DNA of 30,891 nucleotides from D37C17 sp964551815 (GTDB lineage: Bacteria > Fidelibacterota > Marinisomatia > SCGC-AAA003-L08 > D37C17): positions 1 to 30,891 of the forward strand of contig CAZKEL010000028.1 of NCBI GenBank assembly GCA_964551815.1, written 5' to 3'. Below, piece after piece: positions 8,930 through 17,814 of this stretch. Both the position numbers and the translations under genes were made by a program. How positions within the stretch are numbered: the stretch's first letter is position 1; each line of letters begins with the position of its first letter. Below the pieces are notes generated by a model that searched no databases, was not told the origin of the DNA, and saw only the letters and a program-made list of their open reading frames with translations.

Positions 8930-10189
8930 TTATTTTGTCGGGAACCATCGGGATAGCTCAGCAAAAGGGACTTCCTGCTGCTCACCTGATTCCATATTTT
9001 TTACTACCGCTTTTTCAGCGTTTATTTCGTTATCTCCCACAATGATACAGAATTTAGCTTTGCAGCGCCCCGCCTCACGCATCTGTGCTTTCATACTGCG
9101 CCTCAATGTTTCCATGACTATGACTGCCCCCGTATGCCTGCGTAACTCCTCTGCCAATGCAGAGGCTTTCCGGACCGCATTCTCACCCAATACCACCAAA
9201 TATACCAATGGAGATTCTAAGGTAGTATTCTCTTCTTCTTCAATAGTTAGTAATAAACGCTCCACACCGGCGGCAAACCCTACGGCAGGTACAGATTTCC
9301 CTCCCAACTGTGCTATGAGCCCATCATACCGTCCTCCGCCACAGAGTGCGTCCTGGCTGCCTAAGGATTGAGAGGTTATTTCAAAAGTAGTATGGCTGTA
9401 ATAATCCAAACCTCTTACCAGCTTTTTATCATGTTCAAAGGGAATCCCCGAAGCTGAGAGTATATCAATAACAGTATCAAAATGTTTTTTGTCATCTTCT
9501 GATATGGAGTCATAAATCAAGGGTGCCTGTGTATCCAGAATATCCTGACAGGCAGGATTTTTACAGTCAAAAATTCTAAGGGCATTTTTTTCCAAACGGG
9601 ATTGGCAGGTTTGACAAAGTTCTGATTTAGTTGACTGCATGGTTTCCCGCAATTGGGAAAGATAAGCGGGTCTAATTTCAGCGGAACCTATACTATTAAG
9701 TTTCACCGACATTTCCAGAATGTTGAAGGATTTGTAAATGGTATAGGCCAGGGTAATAATTTCTGCATCCTGCTCAGGGTGGGGTGAACCTATTGCTTCA
9801 GCACCAAACTGATAAAATTGACGCTGCCTGCCTTTTTGGGGTCGTTCCCGCCGAAAGAGAGCATCATAATAACTCAATCGCTGCAGGGGATTTTGATTTC
9901 CCAATTGATGTTGAATATACGAACGGGCTACAGGAGCCGTCAACTCAGGCTTCAGGGTAAGCTGATTCCCTCCCTGGTCTTCCCAGGAATACATTTCTTT
10001 GGTTACAATATCAGTGTCAGAGCCAATCCCTCGCAGGAATAAATCTGTACTTTCAAAGGCCGGTGTGCGAATCTCATTATATCCAAATTGTTTCATAATG
10101 GTGAGACATTGACGTTCAACTTCCCTCCATTTTGAAAGCTGCTCCGGCAAAAGATCGTGCGTACCTTTTATAGTTTTATAGTTTGGCAT
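8930..10189 (-). CDS. hisS: Histidyl-tRNA synthetase
   Basis: 419 aa, the usual length for class II HisRS. Motif 1 lies in the N-terminal region (GTHDLLPEQ, RTPAFESTDLF) and motif 2 at YDALFRRERPQKGRQRQFYQFG. The histidine-specific signature is LVRGLDYYSHTTFE, with GGRYDGL and the motif 3 region GFAAGVERLLL after it. The C-terminal anticodon-binding domain spans about residues 325-415. The start ATG shares one base with the ptsN stop (TAATG), and thiI begins immediately after its TAA, so the three are probably translated as a coupled unit. The CXXC-type insertion (CQTCQSRLEKN..DCKNPAC) is common in bacterial HisRS. Confidence 0.97.
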   Translation of the reverse strand: MPNYKTIKGTHDLLPEQLSKWREVERQCLTIMKQFGYNEIRTPAFESTDLFLRGIGSDTDIVTKEMYSWEDQGGNQLTLKPELTAPVARSYIQHQLGNQNPLQRLSYYDALFRRERPQKGRQRQFYQFGAEAIGSPHPEQDAEIITLAYTIYKSFNILEMSVKLNSIGSAEIRPAYLSQLRETMQSTKSELCQTCQSRLEKNALRIFDCKNPACQDILDTQAPLIYDSISEDDKKHFDTVIDILSASGIPFEHDKKLVRGLDYYSHTTFEITSQSLGSQDALCGGGRYDGLIAQLGGKSVPAVGFAAGVERLLLTIEEEENTTLESPLVYLVVLGENAVRKASALAEELRRHTGAVIVMETLRRSMKAQMREAGRCKAKFCIIVGDNEINAEKAVVKNMESGEQQEVPFAELSRWFPTK

Positions 10190-10671
10190 TAGTCCAATTC
10201 AATGGGGTCAGATTCAGAGTCTTCCCAATCCGTTATAATGTTGAGTACTTCCCCTGAACTGCCAGATTCTGACAACGTCGCCCGCACCTGCGGGTCTTCT
10301 ACCATGGTTCTGAAACGAGTAACAAACTTGCGATGTTCAGCAGGATCATTTTCAGGACTTAAGGTCAACAAAATGACATGACATAATTGTCCGTCAGGAG
10401 ATTTGAAATCTATTCCATTTCTGCTGATACCAAGAACACTGACACAATTTTCAACTTCTGCTGAAGTGGAGTGAGGATAGGCAATCCCTCTACCTGCTGC
10501 AGATGTGAAGGAATCTTCCTGCTCCTTAATACAGGAAAAAAGTTTATGCGTATTTGAAAGTATTTGAAGTGATTGGAGAAGACTAAGCAGTTCCTGAATA
10601 GCCTCAGCACAGGTTGCAGCTTCCATGGGTACAAGGATGGTATCCTCCGACAATTTATCCCGTAAATTCAT
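10189..10671 (-). CDS. ptsN: PTS IIA-type regulatory protein (PtsN / EIIA-Ntr family)
   Basis: 160 aa; single EIIA domain of the fructose/nitrogen class. The phosphorylatable His67 lies in GRGIAYPHS, matching the family GIAIPH motif. No EIIB or EIIC partner is nearby, which favours a regulatory PtsN role over sugar transport. It sits 51 bp after lptD and overlaps hisS by one base. In Proteobacteria ptsN also travels with lpt genes, so the link to LPS assembly may be meaningful. The bases directly before its ATG are seven consecutive C (10672-10678 on the opposite strand as G), with no recognisable Shine-Dalgarno sequence. Confidence 0.86.
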   Translation of the reverse strand: MNLRDKLSEDTILVPMEAATCAEAIQELLSLLQSLQILSNTHKLFSCIKEQEDSFTSAAGRGIAYPHSTSAEVENCVSVLGISRNGIDFKSPDGQLCHVILLTLSPENDPAEHRKFVTRFRTMVEDPQVRATLSESGSSGEVLNIITDWEDSESDPIELD

Positions 10672-10722
10672 GGGGGGGAAATTTCTTTCTTATAGATTGT
10701 GCAGTCAAAGGATTTTTCTGCC

Positions 10723-13700
10723 CTAAAATCCGCCAAACCCTCGACGACCATCTTTGGAGGTGATTTTAATATCCTGCAAGTCGGGATTTTTTACATTGAT
10801 TCTAAGCGAAAACCCTGAGCTGTTACCACGGGGCCAGTAATTAAAACTGAATTCCCAGCAATGGAGAGGCCGGTAAACCCGAAAGCTGTGATAAGTTAAA
10901 CTCCGCTCTTTAACATTGAAATCAGCGATGTAAGACAGAGCCCAATTTTTAGACAATTTAATAGAATTAACCGTCTTCAGTGAAAATTTATAATCCCATT
11001 CTTCATCGGTATGTTTCCAGTTGGCATTATATTTAAACTGTAGTTTGGTCTCCCAGTTTTTACCATCTTTTTCCGTCTTAGTCTTTCGCTCGGAGGAATA
11101 AAACTCATCTTCGATGTCTGCAATAGAATCTGTTTCAGTTGATTGTTTTTTTATGGTACCCAACGGAGTTCCGCTGAGGGTGAATTTCACATCCGTGGAA
11201 ACATCCATTCGGGTAAGTCGTGGCAATTCTCCGCTGCCAAAGTCCACCAGTGTATTCACAGGTTCTTTATTCTCACCCAGTTTATAAAAATTATGATACA
11301 TCCGAATTCTGAATAGTTCACTTCCCCCGAAATTTTTTACTCTGATATTAGAAGTCAGCTCTGACAACTTCAGTGAATCTTTCAAGGTGTTATAAGAGAA
11401 GGAGGAATTCCAGGTGAGAAAATTAATTTTATTATAACCCCCATCTGTTTTTCGTACTTTTGCCTGAAAAACATTGTCCACGGAAAAACTATAGGTTTTC
11501 TTTTCAGTTTGAGAGGTAGCACCTGCATAAGAATTTTTGAAATAGTCAAATCTATTCTCTTCTGATTCGTTATTCTGAAAATAGGAATCTCCCCCAAAAC
11601 GGGAGTCAGAAAAATCTGGCTGATAGTGATAGGTGAGAGAAGGAGTCAATGAATGACGAATGGCTGTCAATCTGCCAATGGGAATAGGAAATAATCCGTA
11701 GATTTTGGTTTTTGCAGACAGAGATGAATTCCAAGTGAGTCTGCGTTTAAATCCATCAACTTCCGTTTCTTCGCCATTTTCATCTAATTTTTTATAGTTT
11801 AGAATCCAATCTTCCCTCAAAGACAGATTAGGGTTCACCGAAAGCCAGCTGAAAAAAGTCTGGGGTGCGTTCAACCGGGCTGAATGTTTTATACCGCCAT
11901 AGCTGAGTTTGGTTGTATCATATCCCGCCCAGGCTGCGTCATTTTCTTTTATAAGCCAATGGTCTCTGCGTCCCATACTTGCCTTCAGGGAATAGGAAAG
12001 ATTTAAACTGTTATACCAACGGTCCCCAACACCGAATAACTTTCGGTTGCCCAATCTGAAATTCAATAAGGGGCCATTTTCATATTTGTAAGATTTATAC
12101 CTGTTCTCAATGAGGTAGCCCACAGACTCCGGAGATTTATTTTCAATAGACAAATCTCTGAACTGGTTATAGCCCAGCGATACAGAAGAAGTCTGCCAGT
12201 TTTTACTGTAATTGAAAGAAGAAGATAGATTTTGTTTTAAACGGTTCTGTAGATTCACTTCAGAGTCATTTTGATAAGCATCCTTATTGGAAATAAATTC
12301 ATATTCAATTGCCAGCCGTTGGGTAGGATCAAATTGTTGATTATGGGTCCAGTTGAGTCTTTGGTCTTCCTTTACAAGGTTATTATCCGTGAGGTCCATT
12401 ATTTCCGAGGTGGTAATCCGGCGCTTCCAGGTGCCGTTAATGTAACCGTTAAATTGGAAATTATACCATCTGTCGCCATGGCGTTTTTTATACTTGAACC
12501 TTGAATTTACATGAATCCCTTCCTTATCAAAAAAATTGAGGAGGAGTTTCTCATCCATATAGTTATTGGGCGCCCAATAATACCCGAAATTCCTAAAGCC
12601 GGTTCCTATACCATCATAGTAATCGAAGGAGGGCATGATCCAACCGCTGTGCCTGCTGCCTCCCTTATTGGGGAATACAGCAAGGGGAAATCCGAAAATA
12701 GGGATATCATAGACATGCAGCCATAAAGGTTTAGCAATGACTCTGTCTCCGGGAAGCATCTTCATTTTCCGGCTGCCAAGATAAAAATGCGGCTTGTCCA
12801 AATCGCAGGAAGTATATTTTGATCTTTCCACATGAAACACATTTGGGTCGTCCCTGAAAACTTCATTTCCATGGTAGAAACTTTGGTTGAAGGAGGTTCT
12901 CCCCCGGTCAATTCTGCCGTGTTTGGCAAGAAGATCAAAGACCATGGAATTTCCGCTCATTGGTTCCTCTCCAAAAGTTTGTACCGTAGGAAATTCTTCT
13001 CCCACAAGAGCGGCATCTAAAATATTTGTTTCCCAGTCCACTCGAATATTACCTGCACTGAGACGGGTATCTTCATATTCAACAAAGGCATTGTCAGATA
13101 AATAGGTCAGTTCCTTGTCAATATGGTAATCAATATAATTTCCACCATAGTAAATGGTGGTGTCAATGCGGGTGTTGTTCCCTTCAGGGCGGAACTCTCC
13201 TAATGCTCCTCCCATAACCTGAATACGGTTCATTTCCCCCTGCTTAAACTGTACGATAATTGTGTCTCCATTGGCTTCATTTTCTCCAACCAACAGACTG
13301 TCTTCGATTACATTATATTTGGTGGATGCCATGGTGGTTAAATCAAACCGGCTGATCTCATCATTCTCAAAAAAAACCACCATTTCCCTACCAGACATTT
13401 CGTCACAGTGTTTTTGAAAGGGACCTGCCTCCTTTACCTGTACATTCAAATCATTATAGGCAAAGGCATTGTTAAGCACCTCAATTTTATCCAGTAGAGA
13501 GTCTGAATAGCTCAGTATAATTTCATCACCAAATATCCCCCGACTGGGATCTTCTACTGAGGCATTCTCTTTTAACAGCATAGTTTGAGAATCATCATCG
13601 TATTGGATTCTGTTTGCAATTATTAGCTGGTCTTTTTCAACCACACGAGAATATCCCTGTGCAATGAAAGAGGAGCCTCGATATCCTTCTGTCTGCCAAT

Positions 13701-14058
13701 AATGAAAAACGGGAGTGGTAAGTTTGCGGTTATTTTCTTTCTGGATGAAAGTTACATTGCCCATGGCAAAACCTGAATCCAATTTGGAATAATAAACCAT
13801 AGAATCACATTTTAATGTATCAGGGCCATTAATCATGAGGGTATTCCCGTTAAGATGCAGCACATCTTCTTGAATATCCTGAATGGCATTATCGGTGAGA
13901 AGAGTCTTATCTAATTTTACGAATCGAACATTTTCTGTAAGACGCCTCACTGACTTCCCATCAATTTTGGTTTGATCCATACCCTCTGCAGAGTAAGTCC
14001 ATTTTTCTTGTGGAAGGAGAATACAGAGACTTAAAACGAATAGCAGGATTGACTTCAT
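10723..14058 (-). CDS. lptD: LPS-assembly outer-membrane protein LptD
   Basis: Translocon that inserts LPS into the outer leaflet of the outer membrane. I place the start at the second Met of the longer reading frame (which opens at 14079). This gives a clean signal peptide (MKSILLFVLSLCILL) and a 4-bp ATGA overlap with the rarA stop; the product is 1111 aa. Residues about 30-340 are OstA/LptA-like beta-jellyroll repeats (LNGNTLMING, YYSKLDSGFAMGNV, FGDEIILSYSD). The LptD barrel follows (TSCDLDKPHFYLGSRKMKM, IPIFGFPLAVFPNKGGSRHSGW) with many alternating aromatic strands to the C-terminus. It is longer than E. coli LptD (784 aa), as is common for Bacteroidetes-type proteins. The conserved proteobacterial disulfide cysteines are not evident. 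Confidence 0.9.
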   Translation of the reverse strand: MKSILLFVLSLCILLPQEKWTYSAEGMDQTKIDGKSVRRLTENVRFVKLDKTLLTDNAIQDIQEDVLHLNGNTLMINGPDTLKCDSMVYYSKLDSGFAMGNVTFIQKENNRKLTTPVFHYWQTEGYRGSSFIAQGYSRVVEKDQLIIANRIQYDDDSQTMLLKENASVEDPSRGIFGDEIILSYSDSLLDKIEVLNNAFAYNDLNVQVKEAGPFQKHCDEMSGREMVVFFENDEISRFDLTTMASTKYNVIEDSLLVGENEANGDTIIVQFKQGEMNRIQVMGGALGEFRPEGNNTRIDTTIYYGGNYIDYHIDKELTYLSDNAFVEYEDTRLSAGNIRVDWETNILDAALVGEEFPTVQTFGEEPMSGNSMVFDLLAKHGRIDRGRTSFNQSFYHGNEVFRDDPNVFHVERSKYTSCDLDKPHFYLGSRKMKMLPGDRVIAKPLWLHVYDIPIFGFPLAVFPNKGGSRHSGWIMPSFDYYDGIGTGFRNFGYYWAPNNYMDEKLLLNFFDKEGIHVNSRFKYKKRHGDRWYNFQFNGYINGTWKRRITTSEIMDLTDNNLVKEDQRLNWTHNQQFDPTQRLAIEYEFISNKDAYQNDSEVNLQNRLKQNLSSSFNYSKNWQTSSVSLGYNQFRDLSIENKSPESVGYLIENRYKSYKYENGPLLNFRLGNRKLFGVGDRWYNSLNLSYSLKASMGRRDHWLIKENDAAWAGYDTTKLSYGGIKHSARLNAPQTFFSWLSVNPNLSLREDWILNYKKLDENGEETEVDGFKRRLTWNSSLSAKTKIYGLFPIPIGRLTAIRHSLTPSLTYHYQPDFSDSRFGGDSYFQNNESEENRFDYFKNSYAGATSQTEKKTYSFSVDNVFQAKVRKTDGGYNKINFLTWNSSFSYNTLKDSLKLSELTSNIRVKNFGGSELFRIRMYHNFYKLGENKEPVNTLVDFGSGELPRLTRMDVSTDVKFTLSGTPLGTIKKQSTETDSIADIEDEFYSSERKTKTEKDGKNWETKLQFKYNANWKHTDEEWDYKFSLKTVNSIKLSKNWALSYIADFNVKERSLTYHSFRVYRPLHCWEFSFNYWPRGNSSGFSLRINVKNPDLQDIKITSKDGRRGFGGF

Positions 14059-15362
14059 TTGGAATATCGTTTGGGCCACAGTTTTTCCAGGCGTTCTTTT
14101 AAAAATTTTTCCCTGCCTTCATTTTCCGGTGCATAAAAAAGCGGAGAATCCAAAACTGCTTCGGGAAAATAATTTTGCTGAACAAAATGGTTATCAAAGG
14201 AATGGGCATATTTATAATCTTTTCCGTACCCTTCTGACTTCATCAGTCCCGTTGCTGCATTGCGAAGATGGAGAGGTACATTTCCTGCCCCTTCTTTACG
14301 CACTCTTTCTAATGCTTTATCAATGGCCTTATAGGCTGCATTGCTTTTGGGAACCGCTGCCAGATAAGTGGTAATTTGCGAGAGTATGATTCTGCTTTCC
14401 GGCATTCCAATGCGATGGACGGCATCAAATGCAACCGTAGCTAATTGGAGGGCATAAGGCTCTGCGTTGCCTATATCTTCTGAGGCTAATACGATCAATC
14501 TGCGGGCAATGAATTCCGGCTTTTCACCTCCCTCTAACATGATTGCCAGCCAATAGACAGCAGCGTCAGGATCAGAACCCCGCACGGATTTAATAAATGC
14601 TGAAATGCAATCGTAATGGTAGTCTCCTGCCTTGTCGTAGAGAATATTTTTCTGTTGAAGAGCTTCTTTTATATCTTTTCCAGTCAATTCAATATCACCA
14701 GAAGGATGAAGGGATACAGCCAGCTCCAGTGTATTGAGAAGTTTCCGTGCATCACCTCCGGAGGACTCAATTAAATACTTTGAATCCTCCGCTATAATTT
14801 TGATCTTTCTTTGACTGAGCAGAACATCCTCTTTTATGGCTCGTTGGAGAATGGTTTCCAAATCCTCCTCCTGTAATGGTTGTAACCGTAAAACACGGCA
14901 CCGGGAAAGAAGAGGCGCTATGATTTCAAAGGAAGGATTTTCTGTGGTTGCTCCAATTAAAATGATGCTGCCATCTTCAACGGCATGTAACAGAGCATCC
15001 TGCTGAGATTTACTGAATCGGTGAATTTCATCAATAAAGAGAATGGAGCGTCTGCCGGATTCAAACGCTGCTCTCCCATTTGACAGTACTTCCCTAACAT
15101 GTTTAACTCCGCTGGAAATAGCAGAAAGTTCAAAATAAGCAGTGTTAAATTCCCCGGACAAGATGCGGGCAAGGGTGGTTTTACCCGTCCCCGGTGGTCC
15201 CCATAAAATACAAGAAAAGGGTTGGTTAGATTCGATTGACTTTGCCAGTAGGCTATGTTCTTTTACCAGGGCATTCTGACCCTTAAAGTCAGCTAATCCC
15301 TGCGGGCGGACTCTTTCCGCTAAAGGGGGTAGGTTATGTGATAAGAGAGAGGGAGAACCCAT
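14055..15362 (-). CDS. rarA: Replication-associated recombination ATPase RarA (MgsA)
   Basis: 435 aa; AAA+ ATPase that acts at stalled replication forks with SSB. Walker A is GPPGTGKTT near residue 54, Walker B is ILFIDEIHRF, and sensor 1 is GATTENPSFE. The arginine-finger region SRCRVLRLQPL and the C-terminal MgsA tetramerisation region (DPDAAVYWLAIMLEGGEKPEFIARRL, SEDIGNAEP) are all present. It appears to be the first gene of the seven-gene minus-strand run, since 229 bp of non-coding DNA separate it from gdhA. Its stop overlaps the chosen lptD start by 4 bp. Confidence 0.95.
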   Translation of the reverse strand: MGSPSLLSHNLPPLAERVRPQGLADFKGQNALVKEHSLLAKSIESNQPFSCILWGPPGTGKTTLARILSGEFNTAYFELSAISSGVKHVREVLSNGRAAFESGRRSILFIDEIHRFSKSQQDALLHAVEDGSIILIGATTENPSFEIIAPLLSRCRVLRLQPLQEEDLETILQRAIKEDVLLSQRKIKIIAEDSKYLIESSGGDARKLLNTLELAVSLHPSGDIELTGKDIKEALQQKNILYDKAGDYHYDCISAFIKSVRGSDPDAAVYWLAIMLEGGEKPEFIARRLIVLASEDIGNAEPYALQLATVAFDAVHRIGMPESRIILSQITTYLAAVPKSNAAYKAIDKALERVRKEGAGNVPLHLRNAATGLMKSEGYGKDYKYAHSFDNHFVQQNYFPEAVLDSPLFYAPENEGREKFLKERLEKLWPKRYSK

Positions 15363-15591
15363 TGGGGAAAATTACAGCCAATAGGAATTCCTGAATAAGA
15401 AATTTTGAGGATAGGGATTCAGTGGATTCTGCTAACTGCCAATGCCATCTGTTTACCCATCTAATAGAAGTGTCTATGGGAGTGCTTGCAGCTTAAAACG
15501 GTTATTCAGGGATTATTTGCAAAAAACAAATAACAGACTGATTCTCACAGAGCTTATAATTTATATTTGACAATTGACAATTTATAATTAA
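15363..15591. other. Intergenic region between gdhA stop and rarA start
   Basis: This 229-bp stretch should hold the gdhA terminator and the promoter of the rarA-lptD run, but I cannot place either firmly. The gdhA-proximal end is very AT-rich, with a direct repeat of TTGACAA (around 15568-15581). An inverted repeat with 7-bp arms TTATTTG/CAAATAA and a C-A6 loop lies at 15513-15533. No small ORF is credible here. Confidence 0.4.
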
Positions 15592-16929
15592 TCAAACAAC
15601 TCCCTGGTCAATCATAGAGTCAGCAACTTTGATGAAACCGGCGATATTAGCACCTTTAACATAATTAATGAAGCTGCCTTCTTTTCCGTATAACTCGCAA
15701 GATTGATGAATACTGGTCATGATTGATTTCAATTTGGCATCAACCTCCTCTCTGCTCCAAGCCATAAGCATGCTGTTTTGACTCATCTCCAATCCGGATA
15801 CAGCAACACCACCGGCATTGGCGGCTTTACCTGGGCCAAACAGAATTTTATGGTTTACAAAGACATCTATGGCATCAGGGTCTGAGGGCATATTTGCTCC
15901 TTCTGCCACACAGAAACAGCCGTTTTTAACCAGAGTTTCAGCATCCTCTTTATTGATTTCGTTCTGAGTTGCGCTGGGCAAGGCTACCTGGCATTTTGCT
16001 CCCCAGGGTCGTTTACCTTCCCAATACTCTCCACCAAATTGATCTGTGTATTCCTTGATTCTGCCTCTGCGGATATTTTTCAAATCCATCACCCACTTCA
16101 GTTTATTTGTGTCTATACCTTCAGGATCGTATATACTTCCCGTGGAATCGCTGAAAGTCACAACCTTACCCCCTAATTGAATTACCTTCTCTGTGGCGAA
16201 TTGGGCAACATTCCCTGAGCCGGAAACAGCTACCGTTTTCCCTTCAAAAGAATCTCCACGAGTCTTTAGCATTTCATCTGCAAAATACACACAGCCATAC
16301 CCTGTAGCTTCCGGCCGAATCAAACTCCCACCCCAGTTGAGTCCTTTGCCGGTGAGTACACCGGTAAATTCATTACGGATGCGTTTATACTGGCCAAAGA
16401 GGTAGCCAATTTCTCTGCCCCCTACACCAATATCTCCTGCCGGTACATCAGTTACCGGTCCGATATGTCGGTTAAGTTCTGTCATGAAAGATTGACAGAA
16501 ACTCATCACCTCGTTTTCAGATTTTCCTTTCGGGTCAAAGTCTGAACCTCCTTTTCCCCCGCCCATAGGCAGAGTGGTGAGAGAGTTTTTAAAGATTTGT
16601 TCAAAACCTAAAAATTTTAAAATACCAAGGCTGACAGAAGGGTGAAATCGCAGTCCTCCTTTATAGGGTCCGATAGCGGAATTAAACTCCACGCGATACC
16701 CGCGGTTAACCTGCACATTGCCCTGATCATCTCTCCAGGGAACCCGGAACATGATAACTCTTTCCGGCTCAACGATTCTGTCTAATATTTTGGTGTGCAT
16801 ATAATGAGGATTATCCTGCAGATAATCCCAGATGGACTCCACTACTTCCCGGACAGCCTGATGAAATTCATCTTGGGCAGGATTTTTAGCAATGACAGTT
16901 TCCATGAAGGCATCAACGGTTTTATACAT
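15592..16929 (-). CDS. gdhA: Glutamate dehydrogenase, hexameric family I (probably NADP-dependent)
   Basis: Interconverts 2-oxoglutarate plus ammonium and glutamate. I use the internal ATG giving MYKTVDAFM, because a CGGAG ribosome-binding site lies about 9 nt upstream and the resulting 445 aa matches family length; the frame stays open to 17010 without family similarity. The catalytic lysine region is LPMGGGKGGSDFDPKGKS. The dinucleotide fold is VAVSGSGNVAQFA with a following FSDSTG, which fits NADP-type enzymes. It is transcribed alone, divergently from the tetR gene across 269 bp. Confidence 0.94.
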   Translation of the reverse strand: MYKTVDAFMETVIAKNPAQDEFHQAVREVVESIWDYLQDNPHYMHTKILDRIVEPERVIMFRVPWRDDQGNVQVNRGYRVEFNSAIGPYKGGLRFHPSVSLGILKFLGFEQIFKNSLTTLPMGGGKGGSDFDPKGKSENEVMSFCQSFMTELNRHIGPVTDVPAGDIGVGGREIGYLFGQYKRIRNEFTGVLTGKGLNWGGSLIRPEATGYGCVYFADEMLKTRGDSFEGKTVAVSGSGNVAQFATEKVIQLGGKVVTFSDSTGSIYDPEGIDTNKLKWVMDLKNIRRGRIKEYTDQFGGEYWEGKRPWGAKCQVALPSATQNEINKEDAETLVKNGCFCVAEGANMPSDPDAIDVFVNHKILFGPGKAANAGGVAVSGLEMSQNSMLMAWSREEVDAKLKSIMTSIHQSCELYGKEGSFINYVKGANIAGFIKVADSMIDQGVV

Positions 16930-17167
16930 AATTTTTATCTCCGAAAATTGAATGAACAAAAAAAATCTACCCTTTGAGCAGACGGGAAAATTTAGGGTGG
17001 TTTTCAACAATGCAAATACTAAAATTCACCGGGGAAGAAGGCTATCTCATTTACTAATCTAGCTTAATCCCTTCCTTAAATTCTCACCCCTGCCACCATT
17101 AAAGGGTAGTCTGCTGTAATTCCAACATTTTTTCTCTTTCCTCCAACCCTAATAATCCTGTAAATTA

Positions 17168-17193
17168 GAAACGTTAAATACGGATATCGTTTC
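17168..17193. promoter_or_regulatory. Candidate TetR operator (inverted repeat)
   Basis: The arms GAAACGnTA and TAnCGTTTC face each other across 8 bp, giving a 26-bp dyad that ends 5 bp before the TTG start of the TetR gene. Both the arms and the overall size fit a TetR-family dimer site, and the position suggests autorepression of the tetR-exporter operon. The region is shared with divergent gdhA, but that start is over 230 bp away. Confidence 0.55.
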
Positions 17194-17198
17194 CTGCG

Positions 17199-17807
17199 TT
17201 GAAAGAACATCAAACCAAATCAGCTATATTATCTCAGGGAGAAACCGCCCTGGTGCAGGACGGCGTACGCAACTTCACCGTTGAGGACATCGCCAAAACC
17301 CTGTTCATCAGCAAGAAAACCATCTATAAGTTTTTCCCTACCAAAGATAAACTTATCGAGTCCATTGTGGACTATATCATCAGCCATGTGGAAAACCATT
17401 TTAAGTCCACTCTGAAAAAGAATATCTCCCCCGTTGCTAAATTCCATGAACTCATAAACTATGCTTTAAACCAGTTGGGCAGGTTCCAGCTGCAGCGAAT
17501 GGCAGATATGAAAGCCCGCTACCCCAATATTTGGCAGAAAATTGAAGCCTTCCGCGAGCAATGCCAGAAAGATATCATCACTGTTTTTATGGAAGCGAAA
17601 GCTGAAAACCTGGTACATGCAGAACTTGATTTACAGGCTGCTTCACCCATCCTGCTTAAAATGATCAATGCCATTTTTCAGCCGGAGTTTTTAATTCAGA
17701 ACAACCTTACTCCTCCCCAGGCAGTGGAAACCTATTACCACATGATCTCTTCAGGGATATTCACCGCTAAAGGGCAGGAAGAGTTAGACCAATTACGGAA
17801 AGCCTGA
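17199..17807 (+). CDS. TetR/AcrR-family transcriptional regulator
   Basis: 202 aa. The N-terminal helix-turn-helix is typical: FTVEDIAKTLFISKKTIYKFFPTKDKLI (about residues 26-53) has the conserved TIYxFFxTKDxL core. The C-terminal ligand domain is helical and unassigned. The start codon is TTG: an in-frame stop lies 24 bp upstream and no ATG or GTG precedes the DNA-binding helix. There is no clear Shine-Dalgarno sequence. A dyad with GAAACG/CGTTTC arms lies immediately upstream. The RND exporter gene begins 7 bp after its stop, so it probably controls the exporter operon in response to the exported compound or a related lipid; this is inferred from context. Confidence 0.88.
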   Translation: MKEHQTKSAILSQGETALVQDGVRNFTVEDIAKTLFISKKTIYKFFPTKDKLIESIVDYIISHVENHFKSTLKKNISPVAKFHELINYALNQLGRFQLQRMADMKARYPNIWQKIEAFREQCQKDIITVFMEAKAENLVHAELDLQAASPILLKMINAIFQPEFLIQNNLTPPQAVETYYHMISSGIFTAKGQEELDQLRKA

Positions 17808-17814
17808 AATCACC

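Noticed and set aside
14059..14079. Longer LptD start seven codons upstream
   Set aside because: It would place MAQTIFQ before the signal peptide. The internal ATG gives a clean signal sequence and the ATGA overlap with rarA.
15568..15590. TTGACA followed by TATAAT on the plus strand downstream of gdhA
   Set aside because: Spacing of the two boxes is far from 16-18 bp and the direction would be antisense into gdhA. The region is simply AT-rich with a short direct repeat.
16930..17010. 27-residue N-terminal extension of glutamate dehydrogenase
   Set aside because: No family similarity in the extension, and the internal ATG at 16929 has a good ribosome-binding site and gives the standard length.
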